Assembly (NCBI GenBank): GCA_963716215.1 | Contig: OY970298.1 | Span: 1 to 64,000, forward strand | Origin: JACVRW01 sp963716215 | GTDB lineage: Bacteria; Actinomycetota; Thermoleophilia; Solirubrobacterales; Thermoleophilaceae | DNA length: 64,000 nt | Direction of reading: 5' to 3' | Part shown: positions 56,870-64,000 of the stretch, in pieces | Numbering within the stretch: position 1 is the stretch's first letter | Layout of the letters: every line of letters starts with the position of its first letter | Notes under the pieces: model-generated | Databases searched by the model: none | What the model was told of the DNA's origin: nothing | The model's input: only the letters and a program-made list of their open reading frames with translations | Translations under genes and position numbers: made by a program

Positions 56870-58256
56870 GATCGAGTTCGCGGCCTTCTTCGTGGTCGTG
56901 TTCATCCTCTCGTGGGCTTTCATGCCACACCCTCGGGCCTGGCGTCCGTTCATTCTCGTCGCGTCATACGTGTTCTACGGGTGGTTGGACTGGCGCTGGG
57001 TGCTGCTGCTGGTCGGCTCGAGCCTGGTCAACACGTTCGCGGCGCAGGTGATCGCCAGGTCCCCGTCCGCGACCACGCGCAAGCGCGCCGTGACCGCGGC
57101 GGTCGTCTTCGACCTGGGATTGCTGTGCGTCTTCAAGTACCTGGGCTTCTTCGTCGCGGAGGTGGACGACGCGCTCGACTCGGTCGGACTCGGCTCGCCG
57201 CTGCCGCTGCTGCAGATCGTGCTGCCGATCGGCATCTCGTTCTTCACCTTCCAGGCGATCTCCTACGTGGTCGACGTCTACCGCGGCGAGACCAAGGCCG
57301 CCTCGCTCGGCGACGTGGCCATCCTGCAGGCCTTCTTCCCGCACCTGGTGGCCGGTCCGATCGTGCGCGCCAACGAGCTGCTGCCGCAGCTGCGCACCCC
57401 GCGCAACCCGCGCGAGGTGCTGGCCGGGCCGGCCCTGTTCCTGATCGTGGGCGGCCTGATCAAGAAGACCGTCGTCGCGGACGAGCTGGCCCGCAACGTG
57501 GTGGACCCGGTCTTCAACGACCCGTCGGCGCATTCGGGACTCGAGGTGCTGCTGGCGATCTACGGCTTCGCCGCCCAGATCTACTGCGACTTCTCGGGCT
57601 ACACCGATATGGCGATCGGGCTCGCGCTCCTGCTCGGCTTCCAGCTCCCTCAGAACTTCAACCGCCCCTACCTCGCGCTCAGCCTGCAGGACTTCTGGAG
57701 ACGCTGGCACATCACGCTGTCGCGCTGGTTGCGCGACTACCTCTACATCCCGCTCGGCGGCAACCGCGACGGCCCGCGCAGGACCTACCGCAACCTGATG
57801 CTCACGATGCTGCTCGGCGGGCTCTGGCACGGTGCCGCGTGGACGTTCGTGATCTGGGGTGGCATACACGGCGGCGCGCTGAGCGCCGAGCGCTGGGGGC
57901 GTGACCGGTTCCGCGGGTTCCATCCCCCCGCGTGGCTGGCCTGGTTCGTCACCTTCCACGTGGTCTGCCTCGCGTGGATCTTCTTCCGTTCGCCGGACCT
58001 CTCCACGGCGTTCGCCATGATCGGGCAGGTGTTTGCGGGCGGGCCGTCGCCGCTCGTCACACTCCCGATGGTCTTCCTGGTGGTCGCGACGGTCGCCCTC
58101 CAGGCCGTGCCCGGTGACTTCTGGGAGCGGGCCGAGGCGTGGCTCGTGTCCCGGCCGGTCGCCGTGCAGGGCGTGGCGATCGGGCTCGTGATCGTGGCCG
58201 CGGACGCCGCCGTCGGCCAGGAGGGCGTAGCCCCCTTCATCTACTTCCAGTTCTGA
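56847..58256 (+). CDS. MBOAT-family O-acyltransferase (AlgI/DltB-like)
   Basis: A 469-residue polytopic protein. SFPTIEFAAFFVVVFILSWA starts the first helix. LPIGISFFTFQAISYVVDVY, FFPHLVAGPIVRANELLPQL, FCAQIYCDF-type YGFAAQIYCDFSGYTDMAIG, LQDFWRRWHITLSRWLRDYL and GGLWHGAAWTFVIWGGIHGG, which holds the conserved His, are AlgI hallmarks. It moves acyl groups across the membrane to a sugar acceptor. GTG 56856 is an alternative start. It overlaps the next gene by TGATG and lies amid four SGNH proteins, as in alginate-type acetylation systems. Confidence 0.92.
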   Translation: MPAVSFPTIEFAAFFVVVFILSWAFMPHPRAWRPFILVASYVFYGWLDWRWVLLLVGSSLVNTFAAQVIARSPSATTRKRAVTAAVVFDLGLLCVFKYLGFFVAEVDDALDSVGLGSPLPLLQIVLPIGISFFTFQAISYVVDVYRGETKAASLGDVAILQAFFPHLVAGPIVRANELLPQLRTPRNPREVLAGPALFLIVGGLIKKTVVADELARNVVDPVFNDPSAHSGLEVLLAIYGFAAQIYCDFSGYTDMAIGLALLLGFQLPQNFNRPYLALSLQDFWRRWHITLSRWLRDYLYIPLGGNRDGPRRTYRNLMLTMLLGGLWHGAAWTFVIWGGIHGGALSAERWGRDRFRGFHPPAWLAWFVTFHVVCLAWIFFRSPDLSTAFAMIGQVFAGGPSPLVTLPMVFLVVATVALQAVPGDFWERAEAWLVSRPVAVQGVAIGLVIVAADAAVGQEGVAPFIYFQF

Positions 58257-59239
58257 TGCCACCACGTTCCCGATCCAAGCTCACCATGCCCGCCGGCAGC
58301 GTGCTCGGCGTGATCGCGATCGCCCTCGCGATCTCCGCCCTGTTCAACTCCGAGGCGATCGTGCGCGCGGGCGAGAGCATGCAGGGCGGCACCACCCGCG
58401 ACGTCGTGCTGTCGGTCGCGCGGCCGCTCGACGACGTGGCCGGCGCGGTCGGCCTGCACCTGCCGCGCGAGGGCCTCGATCTCGCCTTCGGGCAGGAGAG
58501 CAAGACGGCCGAGGGCACCGAGCTCGAGCAGGGCTCCACCGCGATCCTACGCCCCAACCGTCGCAAGAAACGGGTTCAGGGCTACGCGCAGCCGACCACC
58601 CAGGACGAGGTGGACGTGCTGGTGACGGGCGACTCGCAGGCGCAGTTCGTGGGCGAGCTGCTCACCGACCTGTTGCCGAGCGAGCTGTTCGACGTGGAGG
58701 TGGTGGCCCGCAACGCCACCGGGCTGACCAACCCCGAGTTCTTCAACTGGGAGATCAACGCGAAGCAGGAGATCGCGGCGCGGGAGCCGGATGCCGTGGT
58801 CATGGTCATGGGCGGCAACGACGGCTTCAACGTCCTCTCCGACGGCCAGCTGTACGGCCCGAACGACCCGCAGTGGCAGACCGAGTACGCCCGCCGCACC
58901 GCGGTTGTGATGCGCGAGCTGGGCTCGGAGGGCACGCGCCCCGTGTACTGGGTGCCGCCGCCGACCGCGCGCGACCCCGAGTTCAACGAGATCTACGAGA
59001 CGCAGAACAAGGCGGTCGAGCAGGCGGCCGCCGCGGTCCCCGGTGGGCGCTACGTGGACATCTACCGGACGATCCACAAGGGCACCTACAGCGACGAGCT
59101 GAAGATCGACGGGCGCCGCGTGCTGGCCCGGCAGTCCGACGGGGTGCACTTCTCGCGCGAGGGGGCCGTGGTGCCCGCGCGCCTTATCTTCCGCGCGATG
59201 GCCAAGGACTATCCGGTGCTCAGCGATGAAACGCCTTAG
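58256..59239 (+). CDS. DUF459-like SGNH protein 2 (membrane-anchored)
   Basis: A 327-residue protein. The N-terminal anchor AGSVLGVIAIALAISALFNS is followed by a linker and an SGNH domain: VLVTGDSQAQFVGELLTDLL (Ser), DAVVMVMGGNDGFNVLSDGQ (GGND block III), PVYWVPPPTARDPEFNEIYE and VLARQSDGVHFSREGAVVPA (Asp and His). DUF459 proteins accompany MBOAT acyltransferases. The start overlaps the MBOAT stop, so the pair is coupled and probably forms the periplasmic acyl-transfer step, similar to AlgJ/AlgX with AlgI. Confidence 0.86.
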   Translation: MPPRSRSKLTMPAGSVLGVIAIALAISALFNSEAIVRAGESMQGGTTRDVVLSVARPLDDVAGAVGLHLPREGLDLAFGQESKTAEGTELEQGSTAILRPNRRKKRVQGYAQPTTQDEVDVLVTGDSQAQFVGELLTDLLPSELFDVEVVARNATGLTNPEFFNWEINAKQEIAAREPDAVVMVMGGNDGFNVLSDGQLYGPNDPQWQTEYARRTAVVMRELGSEGTRPVYWVPPPTARDPEFNEIYETQNKAVEQAAAAVPGGRYVDIYRTIHKGTYSDELKIDGRRVLARQSDGVHFSREGAVVPARLIFRAMAKDYPVLSDETP

Positions 59240-59786
59240 CCTGCTCGTGCTCGTCGCCCTGCTGGCGGCGCCCGCCGGCGCCGAGGCGCTCAGCCGTCGG
59301 CTGCTCGTGAACGGCGACTCGCTCGCGGTCGGGACCAAGCCGTATTTGCCGAAGGAGCTGCGCCGCTGGACGCTGACGCAGTCCACCGCGGTCAGCCGTC
59401 ACGCGTTCGAGGGCGCGGACGTGTTGCGCTCCTACGGCCGCTCGCTGCCGCGCGTGATCCACGTGAGCCTGGGGACCAACGACGACCCGAACACCGTCGA
59501 CGCCTTCCGCGCCGCCGTCCGCGAGGTGATGGAGGTGGCCGGCCCGCGCCGCTGCGTCGTGTGGGCGAACATCGTGCGACCTCCGGTCGCCGGCGCTTCG
59601 TACGCCGGCTACAACTTGGCCCTTGCCCGCGAGTCACGCCCCCGCGACAATCTCCGCGTGGTCAACTGGGCGGGCATGGTGCGACGCAACCCGCAATGGC
59701 TGGGGAGCGACGGCGTTCACGTGAGCGCGCAGGGCTATCAGGCACGGGCGCACGCGATCGCCCGGTCGGTCCGTCGATGCCGCTGA
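59226..59786 (+). CDS. Exported SGNH/GDSL hydrolase-like protein 3
   Basis: A 186-residue secreted protein. Signal LSLLVLVALLAAPAGAEAL; SGNH blocks LLVNGDSLAVGTKPYLPKEL, IHVSLGTNDDPNTVDAFRAA and WLGSDGVHVSAQGYQARAHA, complete Ser, Gly, Asn and His set. Overlaps the preceding gene by 14 nt and the next by 10 nt, so the cluster is one mRNA. Similar to protein 4 by eye (shared PRRCVVWANI), which points to a recent duplication. Likely an acetyl-esterase or acetyl-transfer partner of the MBOAT. Confidence 0.84.
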   Translation: MKRLSLLVLVALLAAPAGAEALSRRLLVNGDSLAVGTKPYLPKELRRWTLTQSTAVSRHAFEGADVLRSYGRSLPRVIHVSLGTNDDPNTVDAFRAAVREVMEVAGPRRCVVWANIVRPPVAGASYAGYNLALARESRPRDNLRVVNWAGMVRRNPQWLGSDGVHVSAQGYQARAHAIARSVRRCR

Positions 59787-60358
59787 GGTGGGTGCTGGCC
59801 GCGCTGCTGGCGGTCGCCATCGCAGCCCCAGCGGCATCCGCCGCCACGGTGCCGCGGAAGCTGTTCGTGATCGGCGACTCGCTCGCCTTCGACAATCACC
59901 TCGCGCTGCAGCACCGACTGCCCAACTGGACGATCGAGAAGGACTTCTCGTTCGCCCGCATGGTCAAGGAGACCGTGCGCGACCTGCGCAAGCGCCTGCA
60001 GTCGCCACCGCCGCTCGCGCGGATCATCCACGTGAGCTCGGGCACGGGCGACGACCCGTGGGATCCCGTCGGGTTTCGGCGCTCGATCAGGCAGATCATG
60101 CGCGCGGCCGGTCCCCGTCGGTGCGTGATCTGGGCGAACGTCTACCGGCACCCGATCTACAACGTGGTCAACCAGGTGCTGGCCGACGAGGACGCGAAGC
60201 GCGAAAATCTGCGCGTGATCGACTGGAACAAGATGGTCATCGCCCACGAGGGCTGGCTCGTCGATCCGATTCACGTGAACGAAGAGGGCAACCGGGCTCG
60301 CGCCAGGGAGATCGCCAAGGCGAGCCGGGCTTGCCGCTCCTGGCTCAGCCGTCCCTAG
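59777..60358 (+). CDS. Exported SGNH/GDSL-like protein 4, oxyanion Asn missing
   Basis: A 193-residue secreted protein. Signal LRWVLAALLAVAIAAPAASA; block I LFVIGDSLAFDNHLALQHRL; block III reads HVSSGTGDDPWDPVGFRR, with Gly where relatives have the Asn of GxND; block V is WLVDPIHVNEEGNRARAREI with Asp and His. Two changes from protein 3 (Asn to Gly, and VDPIH for SDGVH) suggest altered activity or a binding role. Its stop shares CTAG with the convergent YqgE gene. Confidence 0.82.
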   Translation: MPLRWVLAALLAVAIAAPAASAATVPRKLFVIGDSLAFDNHLALQHRLPNWTIEKDFSFARMVKETVRDLRKRLQSPPPLARIIHVSSGTGDDPWDPVGFRRSIRQIMRAAGPRRCVIWANVYRHPIYNVVNQVLADEDAKRENLRVIDWNKMVIAHEGWLVDPIHVNEEGNRARAREIAKASRACRSWLSRP

Positions 60359-60891
60359 TTCTGAGACGGATCCGGCGGCATCGTCGCCAGCAGGCGATAC
60401 GCCCCGCCCCGGCGCTCCAGCGCGCGCGACCAGATGTCGCTGTCGCTGAACGGGTCCTCGTCCTCGGTCGGCGCGACCACCCACGCCTCCTGCTCGAGCT
60501 CGCCGTCGAGCTGGCCGGCGGCCCAGCCCGCGTAGCCGGCGTACACCCGCAGGCGGACCAGTGACTCGTTGGGCGAATCGGGGTCCAGAGTGCCCAGACG
60601 GCCGACAACCTGGGTGCCGGCCTCGCCGAGATCGTCGAACTCGCCGAGAGCGACCACCGACTCGGGCGACACGGGCCCGCCGATGCGCACAAGCTCATCC
60701 TCGGCGGCCAGCGGGGCGAGCTGCGGAACCGCGTCCGCCACGCGCGTCTCCGACCGCCGGTTGAGCACCACACCCATCGCTCCCTCCGGGGTGTGCTCGA
60801 TCACGAGCACCACGGTGCGGCGGAAATAGTCGAACAGCGACGGCGCCGCCACCAACAGCTGACCCCTGAGCGTCTCCGGCACGGGATACAT
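60355..60891 (-). CDS. YqgE/AlgH family protein
   Basis: A 178-residue DUF179 protein: LRGQLLVAAPSLFDYFRRTV, VVLVIEHTPEGAMGVVLNRR, ELVRIGGPVSPESVVALGEF, then VYAGYAGWAAGQLDGELEQE and AWVVAPTEDEDPFSDSD. The family is widespread and its role is not settled. ATG 60891 lies only 8 nt from the divergent ATG 60900, and its start codon is part of that gene's -10 box, so their expression must interfere. Confidence 0.88.
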   Translation of the reverse strand: MYPVPETLRGQLLVAAPSLFDYFRRTVVLVIEHTPEGAMGVVLNRRSETRVADAVPQLAPLAAEDELVRIGGPVSPESVVALGEFDDLGEAGTQVVGRLGTLDPDSPNESLVRLRVYAGYAGWAAGQLDGELEQEAWVVAPTEDEDPFSDSDIWSRALERRGGAYRLLATMPPDPSQN

Positions 60892-60892
60892 T
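60887..60892 (+). promoter_or_regulatory. TACATT -10 box, leaderless start of the membrane protein gene
   Basis: TACATT, seven bases, then ATG 60900. The box contains the complement of the YqgE start codon (60889-60891). Confidence 0.5.
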
Positions 60893-60899
60893 TTCCCGC

Positions 60900-61673
60900 A
60901 TGAACGCCAAGCTGGACACAGGGCGCGTCTTCGAGCGCATCTTCAAGATCTACGGAGACCAGTTCACGCTGCTGATTCCAGCGGCGCTGGTCCTGTTCAT
61001 CCCGGTCGCGATCCTCAACGGGCTGTTGCTGACCTCCGGCGGAGTGTTCGTCGCGTTGGCCACTACGGCGATCACGCTGATCGCCACGTTCTGGTACCAG
61101 GGGATGGTCGTCGAGGCGGTGGTGGACATCCTCGACGGTCGCCGCGACCACACGGTCGGCAGCCTGTTCTCCTCGGCCACGCCGTTCATCGGACGGCTGA
61201 TCGGCGCGGGCATCCTCGCGACGATCATCATCACGATCGGCTTCATCCTCATCATCATCCCGGGCTTCATCGCCCTGACGTTCCTGGCGGTCGTCGCCCC
61301 GGCGGTCGTGATCGACCGGGCCGGGGTGACCCAAGCATTGGGGCGCAGCCGCCAGCTCGTCTCGGACAACGCCTGGCGCGTGTTCGGGGTCATCGTCGTG
61401 CTCTTCCTGCTGACGGCGGTCGTCAGCGGCATCGTCAATGGGATCGGCGGCAGCATCAGCGACGACTCGTTTGCCGCCTACGCGATCACCGACCTGATCG
61501 TGCACGTGGTGCTCGTGCCGCTGAGCGCCATCGCCGCCACCGTGCTGTACGTCGAGCTGCGCCGGGCCAAGGGCGACCCCCTCGCGGAGGACACCACCGA
61601 GACCGCGCAGCCTCCGCCACCGCCCCAGTCGCCGCCCCAGGAACCGCGTGGGCCGGAGGCTCCCGCCGTCTAG
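60900..61673 (+). CDS. Polytopic membrane protein (GDPD membrane-domain/DUF7847-like), 257 aa
   Basis: The N-terminus NAKLDTGRVFERIFKIYGDQ leads into six hydrophobic helices (LLIPAALVLFIPVAILNGLL, AGILATIIITIGFILIIIPG, FGVIVVLFLLTAVVSGIVNG) with a conserved-looking PGFIALTFLAVVAPAVVIDR and VTQALGRSRQLVSDNAWRVF between them. This matches the glycerophosphodiester phosphodiesterase membrane-domain superfamily of unknown job. The tail is proline-rich. Followed after 3 nt by the amidotransferase gene, so co-transcribed. Confidence 0.72.
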   Translation: MNAKLDTGRVFERIFKIYGDQFTLLIPAALVLFIPVAILNGLLLTSGGVFVALATTAITLIATFWYQGMVVEAVVDILDGRRDHTVGSLFSSATPFIGRLIGAGILATIIITIGFILIIIPGFIALTFLAVVAPAVVIDRAGVTQALGRSRQLVSDNAWRVFGVIVVLFLLTAVVSGIVNGIGGSISDDSFAAYAITDLIVHVVLVPLSAIAATVLYVELRRAKGDPLAEDTTETAQPPPPPQSPPQEPRGPEAPAV

Positions 61674-61676
61674 CGC

Positions 61677-62363
61677 TTGCGCGTCCTCTCGGTCGTTCAT
61701 CACAGCAACGCCGCGGCGGGAGTGTTCGCCGAGCGCGAGCGCGAGCTCGTGGAGTGGGTTCCCCACGAGAGCCCCCCGCCCAGCCTGGACGCCTTCGACG
61801 CGGCGATCGTGCTCGGCGCCGACGCCCAGGTGGACCAGGAGGACGCCCATCCCTGGCTCGGTCCGGAGAAGCGGCTGGTGCGCGAGCTCGTGGAGCGCAG
61901 GGTGCCGCTGCTGGGGATCTGCTTCGGCTCGCAACTGCTCGCCGAGGCCGCCGGCGCCGAGGTTCGCCGGGCGGCCGAGCCCGAGATCGGGTGGCACGAG
62001 GTCGAGCTCACAGCGGCGGGCCGGGACGACCCGCTGCTCGGCTTCCTGCCCGAGCGCTTCGAGAGCCTCCAGTACCACCACTACGAGTGGCTGCTCCCGC
62101 CCGGCGCCGTGGCGCTCGCCCGCAGCGCGCACTGTCTCCAGGCGTTCCGGCTCGCGGACCGGCCGGCCTGGGGGCTGCAGTTCCACCCCGAGGCGACCGA
62201 GGCGAACTTCAACTCGTGGCTCGACGGCTGGCACGACGATCCGGGCGCGGTGGCGACCGGCCTCGACCCGGACACGATCCGCACGGAGACGGTCGGCAAG
62301 ATCGCGGGCTGGAACGACGTCGGCCGCGAGATCGCGGCGCGCTTCCTCGCTACAGCGGAGTGA
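61677..62363 (+). CDS. Type 1 glutamine amidotransferase-domain protein
   Basis: A 228-residue class I GATase. Nucleophile elbow LLGICFGSQLLAEAAGAEVR (Cys in GICFGSQ), and WGLQFHPEATEANFNSWLDG with the catalytic His and Glu. RPAEPEIGWHEVELTA-type EPEIGWHEVELTAAG is typical of stand-alone GuaA-like or gamma-glutamyl hydrolase-like proteins. TTG 61677 is used because no ATG/GTG precedes the first strand (RVLSVVHHSNAAAGVF). The substrate is unknown; polyamine or gamma-glutamyl breakdown is possible given the ALDH nearby. Confidence 0.82.
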   Translation: MRVLSVVHHSNAAAGVFAERERELVEWVPHESPPPSLDAFDAAIVLGADAQVDQEDAHPWLGPEKRLVRELVERRVPLLGICFGSQLLAEAAGAEVRRAAEPEIGWHEVELTAAGRDDPLLGFLPERFESLQYHHYEWLLPPGAVALARSAHCLQAFRLADRPAWGLQFHPEATEANFNSWLDGWHDDPGAVATGLDPDTIRTETVGKIAGWNDVGREIAARFLATAE

Positions 62364-63093
62364 GGTAGGCGGCGGTCAGGCCGCCGTCCACCATGAAGGC
62401 GGTGGCGTTCACGAAGCTCGACTCGTCGCTGGCCAGGAACAGCGCGCCGGCCGCCAGCTCGCCGGGCTCGGCGAAGCGCCCGGGCGGCAGGTGCACGAGC
62501 CGGCGCTCCGCCTTCTCCGGATCCTTGGCGAACAGCTCCTTCAGCAACGGGGTGTTCACCGGGCCGGGGCAGAGCGCGTTCACGCGGATGCCCTGCTTCG
62601 CGAACTCCACGCCCAGCTCGCGCGACATCGCCAGCACACCGCCCTTGGAGGCCGTGTAGGACACCTGCGAGACCGCAGCGCCCATCACTGCCACGAACGA
62701 GGCGACGTTGATGATCGACCCGCCGCCGTTGTCCAGCAGGTGCGGGATGCCGAACTTGCAGCACAGGAACACCGACTTGAGGTTCACGTTCTGCACGCGG
62801 TCCCAGGCCTCGATCGACGTGTCGAGGATCGACGCGTCGTCCTCGGGCGAGATGCCGGCGTTGTTGAACAGCACGTCGACCTTCCCTAGCTGCTCGCGCG
62901 CTTGGGCGTAGATGCCCTCGACCTGCTCGGGGTCGGTCACGTCGGCCTGGATCGTCAGGTCGCCGACCGCGTCGGGGCTCAGGTCCACGCCCACGACCTG
63001 CGCGCCCTCGGACTGGAACAGCCGCGCCGACTCGGCGCCGATGCCGCTGGCCGTTCCGGTGATCACGCAGACCTTGCCCTCTAGCCGTCCCAT
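62350..63093 (-). CDS. SDR-family oxidoreductase (FabG-like)
   Basis: A 247-residue short-chain dehydrogenase. NAD loop CVITGTASGIGAESARLFQS, VLFNNAGISPEDDASILDTS, catalytic Ser in IINVASFVAVMGAAVSQVSY with YTASKGGVLAMSRELGVEFA (YxxxK), then VNALCPGPVNTPLLKELFAK. The start overlaps the aldehyde dehydrogenase stop (ATGA), so they form one operon, and it overlaps the amidotransferase end by 14 nt, convergent. In Actinobacteria such an SDR often follows an ALDH in amine or polyamine breakdown clusters. Confidence 0.88.
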   Translation of the reverse strand: MGRLEGKVCVITGTASGIGAESARLFQSEGAQVVGVDLSPDAVGDLTIQADVTDPEQVEGIYAQAREQLGKVDVLFNNAGISPEDDASILDTSIEAWDRVQNVNLKSVFLCCKFGIPHLLDNGGGSIINVASFVAVMGAAVSQVSYTASKGGVLAMSRELGVEFAKQGIRVNALCPGPVNTPLLKELFAKDPEKAERRLVHLPPGRFAEPGELAAGALFLASDESSFVNATAFMVDGGLTAAYLTPL

Positions 63094-64000
63094 CAGCCCC
63101 CCGTCGCGTAGTAGACGTTCTTCAGCTCGGTGTACTGCTCCAGCGCGTGCGGTCCCAGCTCGCGCCCGATCCCCGACTGCTTGAAGCCGCCGAACGGGGT
63201 GGACACGCGCACCGAGTTGTTCGAGTTGATCGACAGCACGCCGGTCTCGATGGCGCGCGCCATGCGCAGCGCCTTGGCCCCGTCGCGCGTCCAGACCGAG
63301 CCGGACAGGCCGTAGATCGTGTCGTTGGCCAACCGCACCGCCTCGTCCTCGTCGCGGAACGGGATCACGCACGCCACCGGCCCGAAGATCTCCTCGCGCG
63401 CGGCGCGGTCGTCGTTCGAGACCGGGCACAGCACCGTGGGCGGGAACCAGTAGCCCTTGCCATCCGGCGCGCTGCCGCGGATCGCGACCGGGGCCTCGCC
63501 GTCGGCGTACGACGCGACCGCCTCGCGCTGGCCGGCTGAGATCAACGGGCCCATCTCGGTCGAGTCGTCGAGCGGATCGCCGACGCGGATGGCCTCCACG
63601 GCGTCCTCGAGCGCCTCCATGAAGCGGTCCAGCGCGGAGCGCTCGACGAGGATGCGCGAGCGGGCGCAGCAATCCTGGCCGGCGTTGCCGAACACCGCCA
63701 TCGGCGCCGCCGCCGCGGCCTGCTCCAGGTCGGCGTCGGCGAAGATCACGTTCGCCGACTTGCCGCCCAGCTCCAGCGTGACGCGCTTGATCGTCTCCGC
63801 GGCTCGAGCGGCGATGCGGCGGCCCACCTCCGTCGAGCCGGTGAAGGCCACCTTCGCCACATCGGGGTGCTCGACGATGCGCTCGCCGACCACCCGGCCC
63901 GAGCCCACGACGACGTTGAAGACGCCCTCCGGGATGCCGGCCTCCACGACGATCCGCTCGAGCTCCACCGCGGTCAGCGGGGTCAGCTCGGCGGGCTTGA
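63093..64000 (-). CDS. NAD(P)-dependent aldehyde dehydrogenase, N-terminus beyond the window
   Basis: About 302 C-terminal residues of an ALDH-superfamily enzyme. KVAFTGSTEVGRRIAARAAE, the catalytic Glu in VTLELGGKSANVIFADADLE, the nucleophile region AVFGNAGQDCCARSRILVER, then EEIFGPVACVIPFRDEDEAV and TPFGGFKQSGIGRELGPHAL. It oxidises an aldehyde to an acid; the class resembles betaine or gamma-aminobutyraldehyde dehydrogenases. The frame stays open to the right edge. It is coupled to the SDR downstream. The true substrate depends on genes outside the window. Confidence 0.9.
   Translation of the reverse strand, partial: KPAELTPLTAVELERIVVEAGIPEGVFNVVVGSGRVVGERIVEHPDVAKVAFTGSTEVGRRIAARAAETIKRVTLELGGKSANVIFADADLEQAAAAAPMAVFGNAGQDCCARSRILVERSALDRFMEALEDAVEAIRVGDPLDDSTEMGPLISAGQREAVASYADGEAPVAIRGSAPDGKGYWFPPTVLCPVSNDDRAAREEIFGPVACVIPFRDEDEAVRLANDTIYGLSGSVWTRDGAKALRMARAIETGVLSINSNNSVRVSTPFGGFKQSGIGRELGPHALEQYTELKNVYYATGG

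Noticed and set aside
1..64000. tRNA, rRNA, riboswitch or phage genes
   Set aside because: I looked for cloverleaf-like stretches with the TTCGA loop, conserved rRNA segments and phage structural or lysis proteins and recognised none. A covariance-model scan would be decisive.

Overview
The window is a very GC-rich, tightly packed bacterial segment with about 64 protein genes. The evidence points to an actinobacterium, probably of the Thermoleophilia/Solirubrobacterales type. This is inferred from the high-GC codon use, an ECF sigma factor of a lineage-typical form, a CSLREA-domain secreted protein, RsbW/SpoIIE/STAS and ANTAR regulators, many GTG and TTG starts, and start codons placed directly behind TAnnnT -10 boxes (leaderless mRNAs). 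No rRNA, tRNA, CRISPR array or transposase was recognised.

Positions 1-10480 (left block). A broken locus encodes an SbnA-like synthase, an FAD/NAD(P)-binding protein, a Y4yA-type PLP decarboxylase and a RimK-like ATP-grasp ligase, which look like a 2,3-diaminopropionate-derived metabolite pathway. A Mn-catalase and an FMN reductase follow. Next come a ferredoxin-reductase/intradiol-dioxygenase operon on the minus strand, a patatin and an ECF sigma factor. Most genes here carry single-base frameshifts. At about 10480 the sigma factor loses its 3' end and abuts a ceramidase-like gene that lacks its 5' end. Everything to the right reads almost cleanly, so this is a suspected chimeric join or a deletion scar.

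10483-26098. A catabolic locus: two ceramidase-fold proteins, hydantoinase A/B, a ribose-type ABC importer, 2-oxoacid dehydrogenase E1 alpha/beta with a muconolactone-isomerase-like protein, an SDR and a sugar isomerase. Three transcription starts share a GGAAAC..TTCC operator of LacI-family type. A DUF389 protein and a kynurenine-formamidase-like cyclase follow.

26225-35754. A seven-gene overlapping operon: G6PD-like protein, GH15 glucoamylase/trehalase, GMC oxidoreductase with a cysteine cluster, NDH-2, cytochrome bd subunits I and II, and aldose epimerase. It looks like a sugar-release, oxidation and respiration module.

35758-54018. A mixed region: thioesterase, secreted glycosidase-like lipoprotein, an RsbW-like kinase coupled to a desaturase and a CFA-type methyltransferase with a divergent ANTAR regulator, a winged-helix regulator, a SnoaL-like protein, a CSLREA beta-helix protein, a SNF2 helicase, a STAS/SpoIIE partner switch, cell-surface proteins, DUF3089, a divergent Ada-AlkA/Ogt alkylation-repair pair around a concentric palindrome, and an RlmA-like methyltransferase.

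54035-64000. A polytopic membrane protein, then an envelope acylation cluster of one MBOAT acyltransferase with four SGNH-fold proteins, then YqgE, a membrane protein, a glutamine amidotransferase, and an SDR plus aldehyde dehydrogenase running off the right edge. Five convergent gene pairs end on a shared CTAG.
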